Below, piece after piece: positions 26,840 to 36,124 of a stretch of 64,000 nt of DNA. A model generated the notes under the pieces. That model saw nothing but the letters and a program-made list of their open reading frames with translations, ran no database searches and was not told the DNA's origin. Source of the DNA: Sutcliffiella horikoshii (GTDB taxonomy: Bacteria; Bacillota; Bacilli; Bacillales; Bacillaceae_I); contig NZ_CP082918.1 in the NCBI RefSeq assembly GCF_019931755.1, positions 910,001 through 974,000 on the forward strand, given 5' to 3'. Numbering within the stretch: the stretch's first letter is position 1; each line of letters begins with the position of its first letter. The position numbers and the translations under genes were made by a program.

Positions 26840-27451
26840 TTATAAATTTTCTATTTTTTCATCTTTTATTTGAATCCTTTTCTCTGAAACTATATCACAG
26901 ACGTTTTCATACATCATCTCCACACCTTTGTTGGTAGCTTCAAAGTTAAATGCTTGATCCTCTTGTATGCCCAAGCTTTCTGCTTCCTTTGCTACATCTA
27001 TATTCGCACCCATGAAGATGAACTGCCAACTGTATTTTTCTTCTTGGTGACGGATTAACTCTTTTACTCTCGGATAGGTGAACTCTACGCTTGAATTTTC
27101 CATACCGTCAGTAGTAATGACGAAGATTACATTCCCTGGCCTTGAGGCTTTTTCAGTACGTGATAAACGGCTTCCTACATCCAGTATGGTTCTTCCTATT
27201 GCGTCCAAAAGGGAGGTAGTGCCTCTAACGTAATAGTCTTCTCTTGTTAATGTAACATTCCTCGCATCCACGCCGTTCCAAAGAGTTTCCACTTCGTCGT
27301 CGAAAAGGACGGCGGTAACAAGGGTTTCTCCCTCATGTCTATTTTGTCTTTCTAGAAATGAGTTAAAACCTCCAATTGTGTCCTTTTCTAAGCCTGCCAT
27401 TGACCCGCTTCTGTCCATTAGAAAAATAATCTCTGTTAAGTTTTTATTCAT
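26840..27451 (-). CDS. VWA-domain protein (TerY-like, cytoplasmic)
   Basis: The protein is about 203 residues, almost entirely one von Willebrand A domain. The MIDAS motif is FLMDRSGSM near the N terminus, the conserved Thr is in RGTTSLLDAIGRT, and Asp is in ITTDGMEN. There is no signal peptide, so it should be cytoplasmic, as in TerY-type proteins. ATG 27451 is chosen because AAGGAGG lies 9 bases upstream; ATG 27460 directly abuts it. It is divergent from the HTH protein at 27537 with 85 bp between starts, so the HTH protein may control it. Function unknown. Confidence 0.82.
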   Translation of the reverse strand: MNKNLTEIIFLMDRSGSMAGLEKDTIGGFNSFLERQNRHEGETLVTAVLFDDEVETLWNGVDARNVTLTREDYYVRGTTSLLDAIGRTILDVGSRLSRTEKASRPGNVIFVITTDGMENSSVEFTYPRVKELIRHQEEKYSWQFIFMGANIDVAKEAESLGIQEDQAFNFEATNKGVEMMYENVCDIVSEKRIQIKDEKIENL

Positions 27452-27536
27452 TTTTATCATCCTCCTTCATGCTATAATGATAACTAATAATATCCATAAA
27501 ATGGTCGCCTTCAAAGCGACATTTGGAGGTAGGGGA

Positions 27537-28040
27537 ATGGTAGATAAAAAGTTTTTGGAGGAACTCGAAGAATTTATTTGGCAACATCAAATTCATGATG
27601 TACTTGAGGAAAAAGAGTATATCTGCTACAACGAATCACCAATTTTACATGAAAAAAGTGATGTGTTTGAGATTGAGGAGTTCATTAAAAACAATAAAAA
27701 GCCGACTCTGCAACAGGTCCTGTTTCAGTATATGGACCGTAATGGCGGAACAGATGCGGAGATATATAAAAAGGCCGGTTTGGACCGTAAACACTTTTCC
27801 AAAATTCGAACCAACCCAGATTATCATCCCAAAAAAACAACGATTGTGGCATTGGCTTTTGCCTTGGGACTTGATGAAGTAGAAACAGAAGATCTTCTTG
27901 GTGCTGCAGGATATTCTTTATCGGGAAATGATATTCCAGATCTTGTAGCCAAGTTCTTTCTGATGAAGGGAATATATGACCTTGCAAGAATGAACGAAGC
28001 AGTTGATGATATGAAATCAAAAAGGATAAGAAGTATATAG
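27537..28040 (+). CDS. Helix-turn-helix regulator paired with the VWA protein
   Basis: The 168-residue protein has an N-terminal region of about 55 residues without a recognised fold. A Cro/CI-like helix-turn-helix follows (about residues 62-115; DAEIYKKAGLDRKHFSKIRT and VALAFALGLDEVETEDLL), then a C-terminal helical segment. ATG 27537 follows GGAGGTAGGGG; the longer upstream frame is discarded because it runs into the divergent gene. It is head-to-head with the VWA gene. A DNA-binding role is likely; targets unknown. Confidence 0.75.
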   Translation: MVDKKFLEELEEFIWQHQIHDVLEEKEYICYNESPILHEKSDVFEIEEFIKNNKKPTLQQVLFQYMDRNGGTDAEIYKKAGLDRKHFSKIRTNPDYHPKKTTIVALAFALGLDEVETEDLLGAAGYSLSGNDIPDLVAKFFLMKGIYDLARMNEAVDDMKSKRIRSI

Positions 28041-28142
28041 AAAAGCGGAGACACAGCTTCCCAGACCACGGGGCTGTGCTTCTTATTGTGTGTTACAATC
28101 TACTTTAGAAAGTCGAAATCCACCCTGAAAGGAGAACACCAC

Positions 28143-31100
28143 ATGAACATAAAAGTAGATAAAAAACTCATCCAAGAAAGATGTGGTTCTGTTTCCTTGA
28201 AAAGCGGGGAGGCATTTCGCAGAGCGGATAAAGTAAAAATAGAAGAGTGGACTAGTGATAGGTGTGTTGCTGTCGTTACAGCGTCCGAGGATTTCCGTGT
28301 TGTCGTGACGGGGGATGGCACGGGAGACTTTCATACAAGCTGTACCTGTCCAAAGCTTGCTTCTGTAAAAATAGAATGTCAGCATATTGCAGCTGTGCTT
28401 TTGACGATATATGAAAACCACATGTCACAACATGACCTTTCAGAGGAAGTGTTCCGTCTATTCCAGGCAGATAAGAAACCAACAAGCGGCAGTCAGCTTC
28501 ATTTTGAAAAAAGAGAAGTGGTAGACGCAGCTTTTGGCATGAAACCGGTACTAAAAGATAAAGAGAATTTTCTTGGAATAGAGCTTTTGTTGAACCAGAG
28601 CGTTGTACAAGATCCACGTAAACTATTACATGCTATAAAGAATGGAAAGCAAAGTGACTTGTTTGACCCAGAGGTTCATTGCTTTAAAAAAGAAGCGGAT
28701 GCTGTTATTCAGCATTTGATAGACATTCTTGATGATGAAAAAACATTTTTAGAGGAAATGGAGATTTTGCCACAAGAACTAGTTCTCCCACCTTCCTCTT
28801 TTAGAAAAATTGCACCGCTTTTACAGCAGGTAGATGTGAAAATGCACCTTAATAAACTAGTATACGATGGCTTTAAGTTAAAAAAAGAGCCACTTTCCCT
28901 TCATTTTTCTTTTACAGAAGAAAATGCAAATGGGGTAATGCTGAAGGTTGATGGGCTAAAGAGTTTATTAGTTTTCAGAGCCTATAATACAGTTTTCAAG
29001 GATGGTTCCTTTATTTCCTTGGATACAGATGACTGTCGTCGAATTGCTGAATTGAAAAGAATGTTAGATTCATCAAGGACGAATTCTATCCCTATTGCTC
29101 TAAATCAGGTGCAGATGTTTGTTGAAAAGGTAGTGCCAGGCTTACGGAAGCTTGGAAAAGTGGAACTCGATGAAACGGTTGCTAAACGTTTTGAAAAAAC
29201 TCCGTTAGTAGCGAAGCTCTATCTGGACAGAGTGAAAAACCGGCTTTTAGCAAGTATAGAGTTTCAATATGAACAGGTGATGATTAATCCATTAGATCTA
29301 AGAGAGCATCGCATGAACACCATGATTATTCGCGATTATGATAAGGAGCAAATGATCCTTGATTTTATGGAGGAGAGTGAATTCGGAAGTACGGAAGAAG
29401 GTTACTTTCTGCACAACGAAGAGTTGGAGTACAAATTTCTTTATCATATGCTTCCTAAGTTGCAGCGTTTTGTACAAGTCTATGCGACTACTGCAATTAG
29501 AAATCGGATTTTTAGAGAGAATGCTAAACCACAAATACGGATTAGGGTAAAGAAAGAGCGGACCAATTGGCTTGAATTTAAATTTGAAATGGATGGTATT
29601 CCGGAATCGCAAATCAGGGAGCTTTTAAGTGCACTAGAGGAAAAAAGAAAATATTATCGTTTGAAAAATGGCTCATTGCTTTCCTTGGAAACAAGGGAAT
29701 TTGAAGAGATACAACGCTTCTTGCAAGCCAATCCAGTGCAGGATGAGGATTTAGAACAGGGTTTGAATGTGCCTATTATCAAGGGATTCAAAATGATGGA
29801 TTCTGTAACAGATGATGCCGTGTTTTCTTTAGAAGAAAGCTTCCGGCAATTCCTAGAGGAAATCCGAAACCCGAGTGGTGAAAATATTCCAGTCCCAAAG
29901 CAAGTGGACAAGATTTTAAGGGATTATCAAATACATGGATACAAATGGATGAAAACGTTGGCTCATTATGGTTTTGGTGGAATCTTGGCAGATGATATGG
30001 GGCTCGGGAAAACCTTGCAGAGTATCACATTCATACTCTCGGAGCTACCTGATATTCGCCATAAAAAATGTCCGGCATTAATTGTGTCGCCTTCTTCTTT
30101 AACTTATAACTGGATGAGTGAACTGAAGAAGTTTGCACCAGAGATCAAGGCAATCGTTATGGATGGAACTCGGAAAGATCGTGAACATGCCTTTTCTAGA
30201 TTAAAGAAAGTAGATGTCGTCATCACCTCGTATCCTTTGCTGCGACGTGATATTAACCTATATGCGACTAACCTTTTCCATACAGTATTTTTTGACGAAG
30301 CACAAGCCTTCAAAAATCCAGTAACACAGACGTTTCGAGCAGTGAAAAGAGTGAAATCTGATTATAAATTTGCTTTAACTGGGACACCTGTAGAAAACTC
30401 TTTGGAAGAGCTGTGGTCTATTTTTCATGTTGTCTTCCCGGAGTTGTTTATGGGATTGAAAGAATACAGCAATCTGACTAGGAAAACCATAGCGCGGCGG
30501 ATCCGGCCATTTATGCTTCGACGCGTGAAAGAGGATGTACTGGCGGAGTTGCCGGAGAAACTCGAAAGCTTGGAATCAGTAGAGCTTTTACCTGAGCAAA
30601 AGAAGCTCTATGCGGCCTATCTTGCAAAGCTTCGACACGATACATTGAAGCATTTGAACAAAGATACATTGAGGAAAAATAAAATTCGGATACTAGCGGG
30701 GCTAACAAGGCTTCGTCAGATATGCTGCCACCCCTCGCTTTTCGTTAACGGATATAAGGGAAGATCCGCCAAGTTTGAAATGCTCTTACAGTTGATTGAA
30801 GAGTCCCAGCGTTCAGGCAGAAGGGTGCTTATTTTCTCCCAATTCACAAAGATGCTGGAGCTGATAGGGAGAGAGCTTGCCAATCAAGGACTTCCCTACT
30901 TTTATCTTGACGGCCAAACTCCTTCAGAAGAAAGGGTGGAGCGTTGTGAAAGGTTCAACTCAGGGGGAAGAGACTTTTTCTTAATTTCGCTAAAGGCAGG
31001 GGGGACTGGTCTTAACCTGACTGGTGCCGATACGGTCATCCTATATGACCTTTGGTGGAATCCGGCAGTGGAAGAGCAGGCTGCTGACCGGGCACATCGA

Positions 31101-31277
31101 ATGGGACAAACACAGACGGTCCAAGTGATAAAACTTGTGGCACGGGGGACAATTGAAGAAAAAATGAACGAACTGCAAGATAAAAAGAGACATTTAATTG
31201 AAGAAATCATAGACCCTGATGAGAAAGTGTCAAAAGCATTGACTGAGGAGGATATCCGAGAGATTCTGTCCATTTAG
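28143..31277 (+). CDS. SWIM zinc-finger SNF2-family helicase
   Basis: The 1,044-residue protein has an N-terminal SWIM domain (CTCPKLASVKIECQHIAA, a C-x-C-xn-C-x-H zinc site, about residues 62-80) and a long middle SNF2-associated region. The ATPase core follows: motif I DDMGLGKTLQ near residue 616, motif II DEAQ near 717, motif III ALTGTPVENS, and the C-terminal helicase part with LKAGGTGLNLTGADTVI and DRAHRMGQTQ. It should move along duplex DNA using ATP; the exact role in bacilli is unclear (compare YwqA). ATG 28143 has AAAGGAGAAC. A nuclease-like gene follows by 20 bp. Confidence 0.92.
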   Translation: MNIKVDKKLIQERCGSVSLKSGEAFRRADKVKIEEWTSDRCVAVVTASEDFRVVVTGDGTGDFHTSCTCPKLASVKIECQHIAAVLLTIYENHMSQHDLSEEVFRLFQADKKPTSGSQLHFEKREVVDAAFGMKPVLKDKENFLGIELLLNQSVVQDPRKLLHAIKNGKQSDLFDPEVHCFKKEADAVIQHLIDILDDEKTFLEEMEILPQELVLPPSSFRKIAPLLQQVDVKMHLNKLVYDGFKLKKEPLSLHFSFTEENANGVMLKVDGLKSLLVFRAYNTVFKDGSFISLDTDDCRRIAELKRMLDSSRTNSIPIALNQVQMFVEKVVPGLRKLGKVELDETVAKRFEKTPLVAKLYLDRVKNRLLASIEFQYEQVMINPLDLREHRMNTMIIRDYDKEQMILDFMEESEFGSTEEGYFLHNEELEYKFLYHMLPKLQRFVQVYATTAIRNRIFRENAKPQIRIRVKKERTNWLEFKFEMDGIPESQIRELLSALEEKRKYYRLKNGSLLSLETREFEEIQRFLQANPVQDEDLEQGLNVPIIKGFKMMDSVTDDAVFSLEESFRQFLEEIRNPSGENIPVPKQVDKILRDYQIHGYKWMKTLAHYGFGGILADDMGLGKTLQSITFILSELPDIRHKKCPALIVSPSSLTYNWMSELKKFAPEIKAIVMDGTRKDREHAFSRLKKVDVVITSYPLLRRDINLYATNLFHTVFFDEAQAFKNPVTQTFRAVKRVKSDYKFALTGTPVENSLEELWSIFHVVFPELFMGLKEYSNLTRKTIARRIRPFMLRRVKEDVLAELPEKLESLESVELLPEQKKLYAAYLAKLRHDTLKHLNKDTLRKNKIRILAGLTRLRQICCHPSLFVNGYKGRSAKFEMLLQLIEESQRSGRRVLIFSQFTKMLELIGRELANQGLPYFYLDGQTPSEERVERCERFNSGGRDFFLISLKAGGTGLNLTGADTVILYDLWWNPAVEEQAADRAHRMGQTQTVQVIKLVARGTIEEKMNELQDKKRHLIEEIIDPDEKVSKALTEEDIREILSI

Positions 31278-31297
31278 GGGAGGTTGGTGTGTGAGTT

Positions 31298-32023
31298 ATG
31301 ACAGAGAAGAAAAAATTGTATGAAGTGGATTTGTATAAGCCTATTCAGAAGCATTTTGTGAAAGAAGGCTATGAGGTTTACGGGGAAGTGAACGACTGCG
31401 ATATTGCAATGGTTAAGGGGGACGCAGTAGTTGTTGTGGAGTTGAAACTGACTTTAAATGTACAGCTGCTCATCCAAGCGACAAAAAGGCAAAAGTTGAC
31501 GGATCTTGTGTATATAGCAATCCCGAAGCCGTCATTCAGTAGACGTTCCAAGCGTTGGACGGATCTGTGCCATTTGATTAAACGGCTTGATTTGGGATTG
31601 ATTGTCGTTTCATTCAGCGGGCGAGGTAAACGTGTGGAGGTCATGTTTGATCCGGTTCCGTTTGACCGGGCGAAAAGCATGCGCCAGAATAAACGGAAGC
31701 GTGATGCATTGGTAAAGGAAATGAACGGCCGTTCTTCTGATGTGAATCTTGGCGGAAGCAACCGGGTGAAGATAAGGACTGCCTATAAAGAGAATTGCGT
31801 TAGGATTGCATGCTATTTGGAAAAGTTCGGTCCCTTGTCCCCAAAAGCACTGCGGGATTTAGGTGCGGGTGAAAAAACCTCTTCTATATTGACAAAGAAT
31901 TATTACCGTTGGTTTGACCGAGTGAAACGGGGAACCTATGTGATAAGCGAAAAAGGGAAAACGGACCTTCGCGAGCATGCAGAGCTTGTGGAGCATTTTT
32001 TGGAGGAAAAGGAAATGGAATGA
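31298..32023 (+). CDS. DUF2161-type PD-(D/E)XK phosphodiesterase-like protein
   Basis: The 241-residue protein has an N-terminal PD-(D/E)XK core: EVDLYKPIQKHFVKEGYEV, then CDIAMVKGDAVVVVELKL, giving the Asp and Glu-x-Lys triad. A C-terminal winged-helix-like part follows (LSPKALRDLGAGEKTSSIL). ATG 31298 follows GGGGAGGTTGG with 20 bp from the helicase stop, so the two genes are probably one operon acting in DNA metabolism. Biochemical activity is unproven. Confidence 0.78.
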   Translation: MTEKKKLYEVDLYKPIQKHFVKEGYEVYGEVNDCDIAMVKGDAVVVVELKLTLNVQLLIQATKRQKLTDLVYIAIPKPSFSRRSKRWTDLCHLIKRLDLGLIVVSFSGRGKRVEVMFDPVPFDRAKSMRQNKRKRDALVKEMNGRSSDVNLGGSNRVKIRTAYKENCVRIACYLEKFGPLSPKALRDLGAGEKTSSILTKNYYRWFDRVKRGTYVISEKGKTDLREHAELVEHFLEEKEME

Positions 32024-32130
32024 GTTTGAGACTCTCCTGCCTCTTTAAGGGTGGGAGGGTCTTGTTGATTTTAGAGTTTAGGATGACATGAGGAGATGTG
32101 CAGATACCTATAGGGGGTATAAGGATAGGG

Positions 32131-32245
32131 AATCGGGCGAAAATTCAAGGTAATCGGGCGATAATAGCGAGGAATCGGGCGAAAATTTCAATTTACGGGC
32201 GATTTTTAAGATTATCGGGCGATTTTCAGGTGCAATCGGGCGATT
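32131..32245 (+). repeat. 21-bp periodic array, family with core ATCGGGCGA (locus A)
   Basis: Cores CGGGCG begin at 32134, 32155, 32176, 32196, 32216 and 32237, with spacings 21, 21, 20, 20 and 21 bp. The bases between are AT-rich and variable. The array lies downstream of the DUF2161 gene, in sense orientation, in a gap of about 415 bp. Its minus-strand open frame is an artefact of the period. Confidence 0.92.
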
Positions 32246-32439
32246 CGTAATAAAAAGGATGAATATAAACTTGAATGTGCCGAACATACCCCCACCCTCG
32301 GTCGCCAAATCCTAACATTCAGGACTTTTGCCCCTGAACAGAACAAATGTTTTCATGTAAAATAGCTAAAATGTGGTGCTGCATAACCGAAGATTTCTAA
32401 AATCTCGATTCAGAACGTCAGACAGAGGTGAAACAAAAC

Positions 32440-33066
32440 ATGAATGGTACCGCACATGCAGCCATTGGGGCAGCAACAGGTTTTGCTGTAGCAAACACGT
32501 TACAGACGACACCAACAACAACCTTAATATTAGTTAGTCTGGGAACCATATCAGGTCTTGTGCCAGACCTTGATATTGACGGAAAACTTCGCGGGCGCAT
32601 CACATTATCCCATACGGTGACGAGAACCATCGCACAAATGATAGGGACAATGATGATTCTATATAGTTTATATGAGGGAACACTGGAGGAGAAATTAAGA
32701 GGGATCGGAATCGGAGCTCTTATGATTGTCATTTCCTCATTCATAAAACAAAGACATATGCTGACCATCACTGGTGCCGGTGTTCTACTTGGAGGGGTGA
32801 GCTTGCAGGAAATGTGGATGATACTTTTTGGTGTCTATATCATAATAGCTTCCCTGGTATCCCACAGGAGTTATACCCACTCCATACTTGGTGCAGTATT
32901 CTTCGCCTACATAGCTTTAAAACTTGAACACTCTCTTTCTATCAACGGAGTATTCTTAACATGCACCATCTCCTATATCAGCCACCTAATCGCTGATATG
33001 AAAGTTTTGCCTTTCAACAAGAGAGGGATTAAACTATTTCTGCCAGTTTCATCAAAGGAAATATGA
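32440..33066 (+). CDS. YdjM-like membrane-bound metal-dependent hydrolase (DUF457 family)
   Basis: The protein has about 208 residues with five or six hydrophobic segments. Family marks are HAAIGAATGFAVA at the start, SGLVPDLDIDGKL, and SHRSYTHSILGAVFFAY, with a late SYISHLIADMK. The His and Asp residues could bind metal. ATG 32440 is preferred because AGAGGTG lies 9 bases upstream; a GTG at 32428 overlaps that site. It stands alone and ends in a terminator. Substrate unknown; a second member of the same superfamily is at 54115. Confidence 0.8.
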   Translation: MNGTAHAAIGAATGFAVANTLQTTPTTTLILVSLGTISGLVPDLDIDGKLRGRITLSHTVTRTIAQMIGTMMILYSLYEGTLEEKLRGIGIGALMIVISSFIKQRHMLTITGAGVLLGGVSLQEMWMILFGVYIIIASLVSHRSYTHSILGAVFFAYIALKLEHSLSINGVFLTCTISYISHLIADMKVLPFNKRGIKLFLPVSSKEI

Positions 33067-33072
33067 AGAAGA

Positions 33073-33112
33073 AAGGGCCAAGTCCAAGAATAAATGGACA
33101 GAGGCCTTTTTT
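33073..33112 (+). terminator. Terminator of the YdjM-like gene
   Basis: GGCC-A-GTCC pairs with GGAC-AGA-GGCC and is followed by six T residues. Confidence 0.85.
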
Positions 33113-33145
33113 CTAAAGAAATTCCGTCGGTCCGAGTATCCAAAC

Positions 33146-33175
33146 TCGACCATCGTTTCCTCTTACTGGTATAAT
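33146..33175 (+). promoter_or_regulatory. Candidate sigma-A promoter of the hybrid kinase gene
   Basis: TCGACC at 33146 and TATAAT at 33170-33175 are separated by 18 bp. An imperfect inverted repeat (GGTC-GAGT / ACTCGACC) overlaps the -35, so an operator is possible. Confidence 0.4.
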
Positions 33176-33233
33176 CAATCTAGATACTTATGCACGTTTT
33201 CAGCATCAAAAACCAATGAAAGTGGGAGTTGCG

Positions 33234-36035
33234 GTGAGCTTTAAGAAAAAACAATTTGTCGGCCTGGGAATTACGGTGATTTCGCTTGTTGTGCTATTAT
33301 CTGTAATTTTATTTATGACCAATTCCATGAAGACAAATATGCTGGAAATAGTAGAGGACAGATATTACAAAGTTAACAAAGCAACTGATATCAGGCAGTT
33401 GTTCTATGAAACAGACAGACAGCTGTTGTTTGTTATCAATAGGGACGATGCGGAGGATATTACTGATAATCTAGCAAATATTGCAGAAAACAGGGAAGCT
33501 GCTCGGACCAATATCATAGAGTTGGAAGCTGTTTTAGATCGAAGCGAAACAAAAGCATTAATTAGTAGTATTCAAGAACGTTACAACTCCTATTGGAATA
33601 TGGAGCAACAAATCGTTTCCGAAATTAATAATGGTGCTTCCAATGAAGACCTGCAGGAAATCTATGTCTCTCAACTAGATACAAGATCAGCACTTCTGCA
33701 AGACATATCAGATTTCAAAGACATACAGGAATCGTATATGCAGGATACCTTGGCAAGCGCAAATGAAACCTATCAAACTCTTATGGTTATCATGATAGCT
33801 GCTGTTATTCTATCATTAATGGTAATAATCGTTACCACACTCTGGGTGATTCGAAGCACCAATAGTCGCTTAGATGAAGTGAAGAATGGAATTAAGGACA
33901 TTGATTATGATGACCTATCCACTTTGCCGAGACTAAGCACAGATATTAAAGATGAAATTGGAGAAATATCGGTAGCTTTTAATACGATGGCTTCTTCGAT
34001 TGAAACTTATCATAAGAAAGAAAAACAGTTCACAGAAGAAATTGGCAGACAGAACTGGGTACAAACGAACTCTGCCGATATTATCAACCTTTACCATCGC
34101 AATGTTTCCACCGATTCGCTTGCAGAAAAGTTCATTGCAACCTTGACACCTCTTATGGATGCAAAACTTGGTGCTTTTTATCTGCTGGATGGAGAAGGAA
34201 AAGAAGCATCGTATAGAAAAATTGCGACATATGCCGACGGTGCAGAAGATGTTGGTGGAGAAGCATATAAGCTTCGGGAAGGGTTGGTAGGGCAGTGTGC
34301 TTGGGATAAGAAGATGATTATCCTTGAAGATGTACCTGAAGGATATTCCGTCGTAACGACAGGAATTGGCCATATTAAACCGAAGAGCATTATCATTGCT
34401 CCTGTCATCATAAAAGATGAAGTTATCGCCGTTATCGAAATGGCTACACTGACAGAGTTTACGAAAACTCATCGTCAGCTTTTGACTAAGGTGTTGGAGA
34501 CGCTTGGAATAGCTATCACGAACATTCTAGGAAGAATGGAAGTCGAGCGTCTGCTACTTGAGTCCCAAGCGCAAACAGAAGAGCTGCAATCTCAATCTGA
34601 AGAATTGCAGGCTCAGTCAGAAGAGCTTCAAACACAATCTGAAGAGCTGCGTATGATCAATGAACAGCTTGAAGAACGCTCTCGTGATGCAGAGCAGAAA
34701 TCTGCAGATCTTCAAAAAGCAAAAACGGAGCTTGAAGAAAAAGCGAAACAACTTCAACTAAGTTCCAAATATAAATCAGAGTTCCTGGCAAATATGTCCC
34801 ATGAGCTGAGAACACCGCTTAATAGTATTCTACTTCTATCAGAAATGCTGGCAGAAGATCCAGAAGACCAACTGACAGATGAACAAAGAGAGTTCTCCCG
34901 TGTCATCAATTCTTCTGGTCAAGATCTGTTGAATCTAATCAATGATATTCTGGACCTTTCCAAAGTGGAAGTGAAGAAGCTTGAAGTGATGTTTGGGGAA
35001 GTGAATGTGGAAGAGTTCATCAATCGACTGGAGCTCCAGTTCACCCATATCGCAAAGCATAAAAAACTGGATTACGAGATTGTTCGAGGCAATCAGTTAC
35101 CTGATGTATTTTTCACAGATGAACAGCGTCTTCAGCAGATTGTGAAAAATCTATTATCCAATGCCTTTAAGTTCACAGAACAAGGGAAAGTATCCGTGAA
35201 GATTGAAAAAGCTCCAAAAAGGGATATTCTAAGAGCGGATGTTAATGTAAAGGCAGATACTTGGTTGAAGATTTCCGTGGAAGATACCGGAATCGGTATT
35301 TCCAAGGACAAGCAATCCCTTATCTTTGAAGCATTCCACCAAGGCGATGGAGCGACTATGAGAAAGTACGGCGGAACCGGACTTGGCCTTTCCATCTCCA
35401 AGGAATTCTCCAACCTATTGGGAGGCAGTGTGTTTGTGGAAAGTGAAGAGGGTGAAGGAAGTGTCTTCACTCTATTAATTCCTAGTCTGCCAAAAGGAAT
35501 GCCTCAGTTGAAAGAAGTAGAGGCAGCGTGGCAAGAAGTAGCTTCCACTTCCGAAACAGAATTGTTGGAAGAGGAAAACATGGTTCTAGATATGGCGAGG
35601 AAAGAGGAAGTCATCAAAGAGCCGCAAATAGTGGAAGAGGATGACATTTCCAATATCTTAAAAGGGAAGACGGTTGTGGTGGTAGATGATGACCATCGAA
35701 ATGTCTATGCCCTTAACAATGCCCTGAATAAAGAAGATATGAACATTTTAACAGCTGAGAACGGGTTGCAATGCCTCGATATCTTACATGAAAATGAGCA
35801 TGTAGATATCATTTTAATGGATATCATGATGCCGGTCATGGATGGATATAAAGCTATCAAAACAATCCGTAATCTAGAAAAACATAAAGACGTTCCAATC
35901 ATTGCCTTGACAGCAAAAGCGATGAAAGGTGATCGGGAGAAATGTCTGGAAGTGGGAGCTTCTGATTATATCAGCAAACCACTTAAACTAGATCAGCTAT
36001 TATCTGCGATGCGAGTTTGGGTCGCTAAAAATTAG
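33234..36035 (+). CDS. rsbK: Hybrid sensor histidine kinase, RsbK type
   Basis: The protein has about 933 residues. An N-terminal membrane helix, an extracellular helical sensor (about residues 30-180), a second membrane helix and HAMP come first. A GAF domain (about 280-420) and a Gln/Glu-rich coiled coil (QSQSEELQAQSEELQTQ) follow. HisKA has NMSHELRTPLNS, the ATPase has NAFKFTEQG and GTGLGLSI, and a C-terminal receiver has Asp in IILMDIMMPVMDGY. With the methyltransferase and REC-PP2C genes beside it, this matches RsbK, which feeds sigma-B in Bacillus cereus. GTG 33234 follows GTGGGAG at 5 bases; ATG 33216 is the alternative. Confidence 0.85.
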   Translation: MSFKKKQFVGLGITVISLVVLLSVILFMTNSMKTNMLEIVEDRYYKVNKATDIRQLFYETDRQLLFVINRDDAEDITDNLANIAENREAARTNIIELEAVLDRSETKALISSIQERYNSYWNMEQQIVSEINNGASNEDLQEIYVSQLDTRSALLQDISDFKDIQESYMQDTLASANETYQTLMVIMIAAVILSLMVIIVTTLWVIRSTNSRLDEVKNGIKDIDYDDLSTLPRLSTDIKDEIGEISVAFNTMASSIETYHKKEKQFTEEIGRQNWVQTNSADIINLYHRNVSTDSLAEKFIATLTPLMDAKLGAFYLLDGEGKEASYRKIATYADGAEDVGGEAYKLREGLVGQCAWDKKMIILEDVPEGYSVVTTGIGHIKPKSIIIAPVIIKDEVIAVIEMATLTEFTKTHRQLLTKVLETLGIAITNILGRMEVERLLLESQAQTEELQSQSEELQAQSEELQTQSEELRMINEQLEERSRDAEQKSADLQKAKTELEEKAKQLQLSSKYKSEFLANMSHELRTPLNSILLLSEMLAEDPEDQLTDEQREFSRVINSSGQDLLNLINDILDLSKVEVKKLEVMFGEVNVEEFINRLELQFTHIAKHKKLDYEIVRGNQLPDVFFTDEQRLQQIVKNLLSNAFKFTEQGKVSVKIEKAPKRDILRADVNVKADTWLKISVEDTGIGISKDKQSLIFEAFHQGDGATMRKYGGTGLGLSISKEFSNLLGGSVFVESEEGEGSVFTLLIPSLPKGMPQLKEVEAAWQEVASTSETELLEEENMVLDMARKEEVIKEPQIVEEDDISNILKGKTVVVVDDDHRNVYALNNALNKEDMNILTAENGLQCLDILHENEHVDIILMDIMMPVMDGYKAIKTIRNLEKHKDVPIIALTAKAMKGDREKCLEVGASDYISKPLKLDQLLSAMRVWVAKN

Positions 36036-36043
36036 GTTATAGA

Positions 36044-36093
36044 CAAAGGGGACGGTTACGGTTCGTTGGACGCGAGTAGCCGTTCCTTTTTGT
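36044..36093 (+). terminator. Terminator of rsbK
   Basis: GGGGACGG-TAC pairs with GTA-CCGTTCC and is followed by five T residues. Confidence 0.8.
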
Positions 36094-36124
36094 AAGATTT
36101 GAGATTTTGGAGGCAAGATTACAA

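Noticed and set aside
32131..32245. CRISPR array
   Set aside because: Conserved cores are only 8-9 bp and spacers about 12 bp, and no cas genes are in the window.
32108..32308. Minus-strand frame through the other TCGGGCGA array
   Set aside because: Same artefact of a 21-bp period; no ribosome site or homology.
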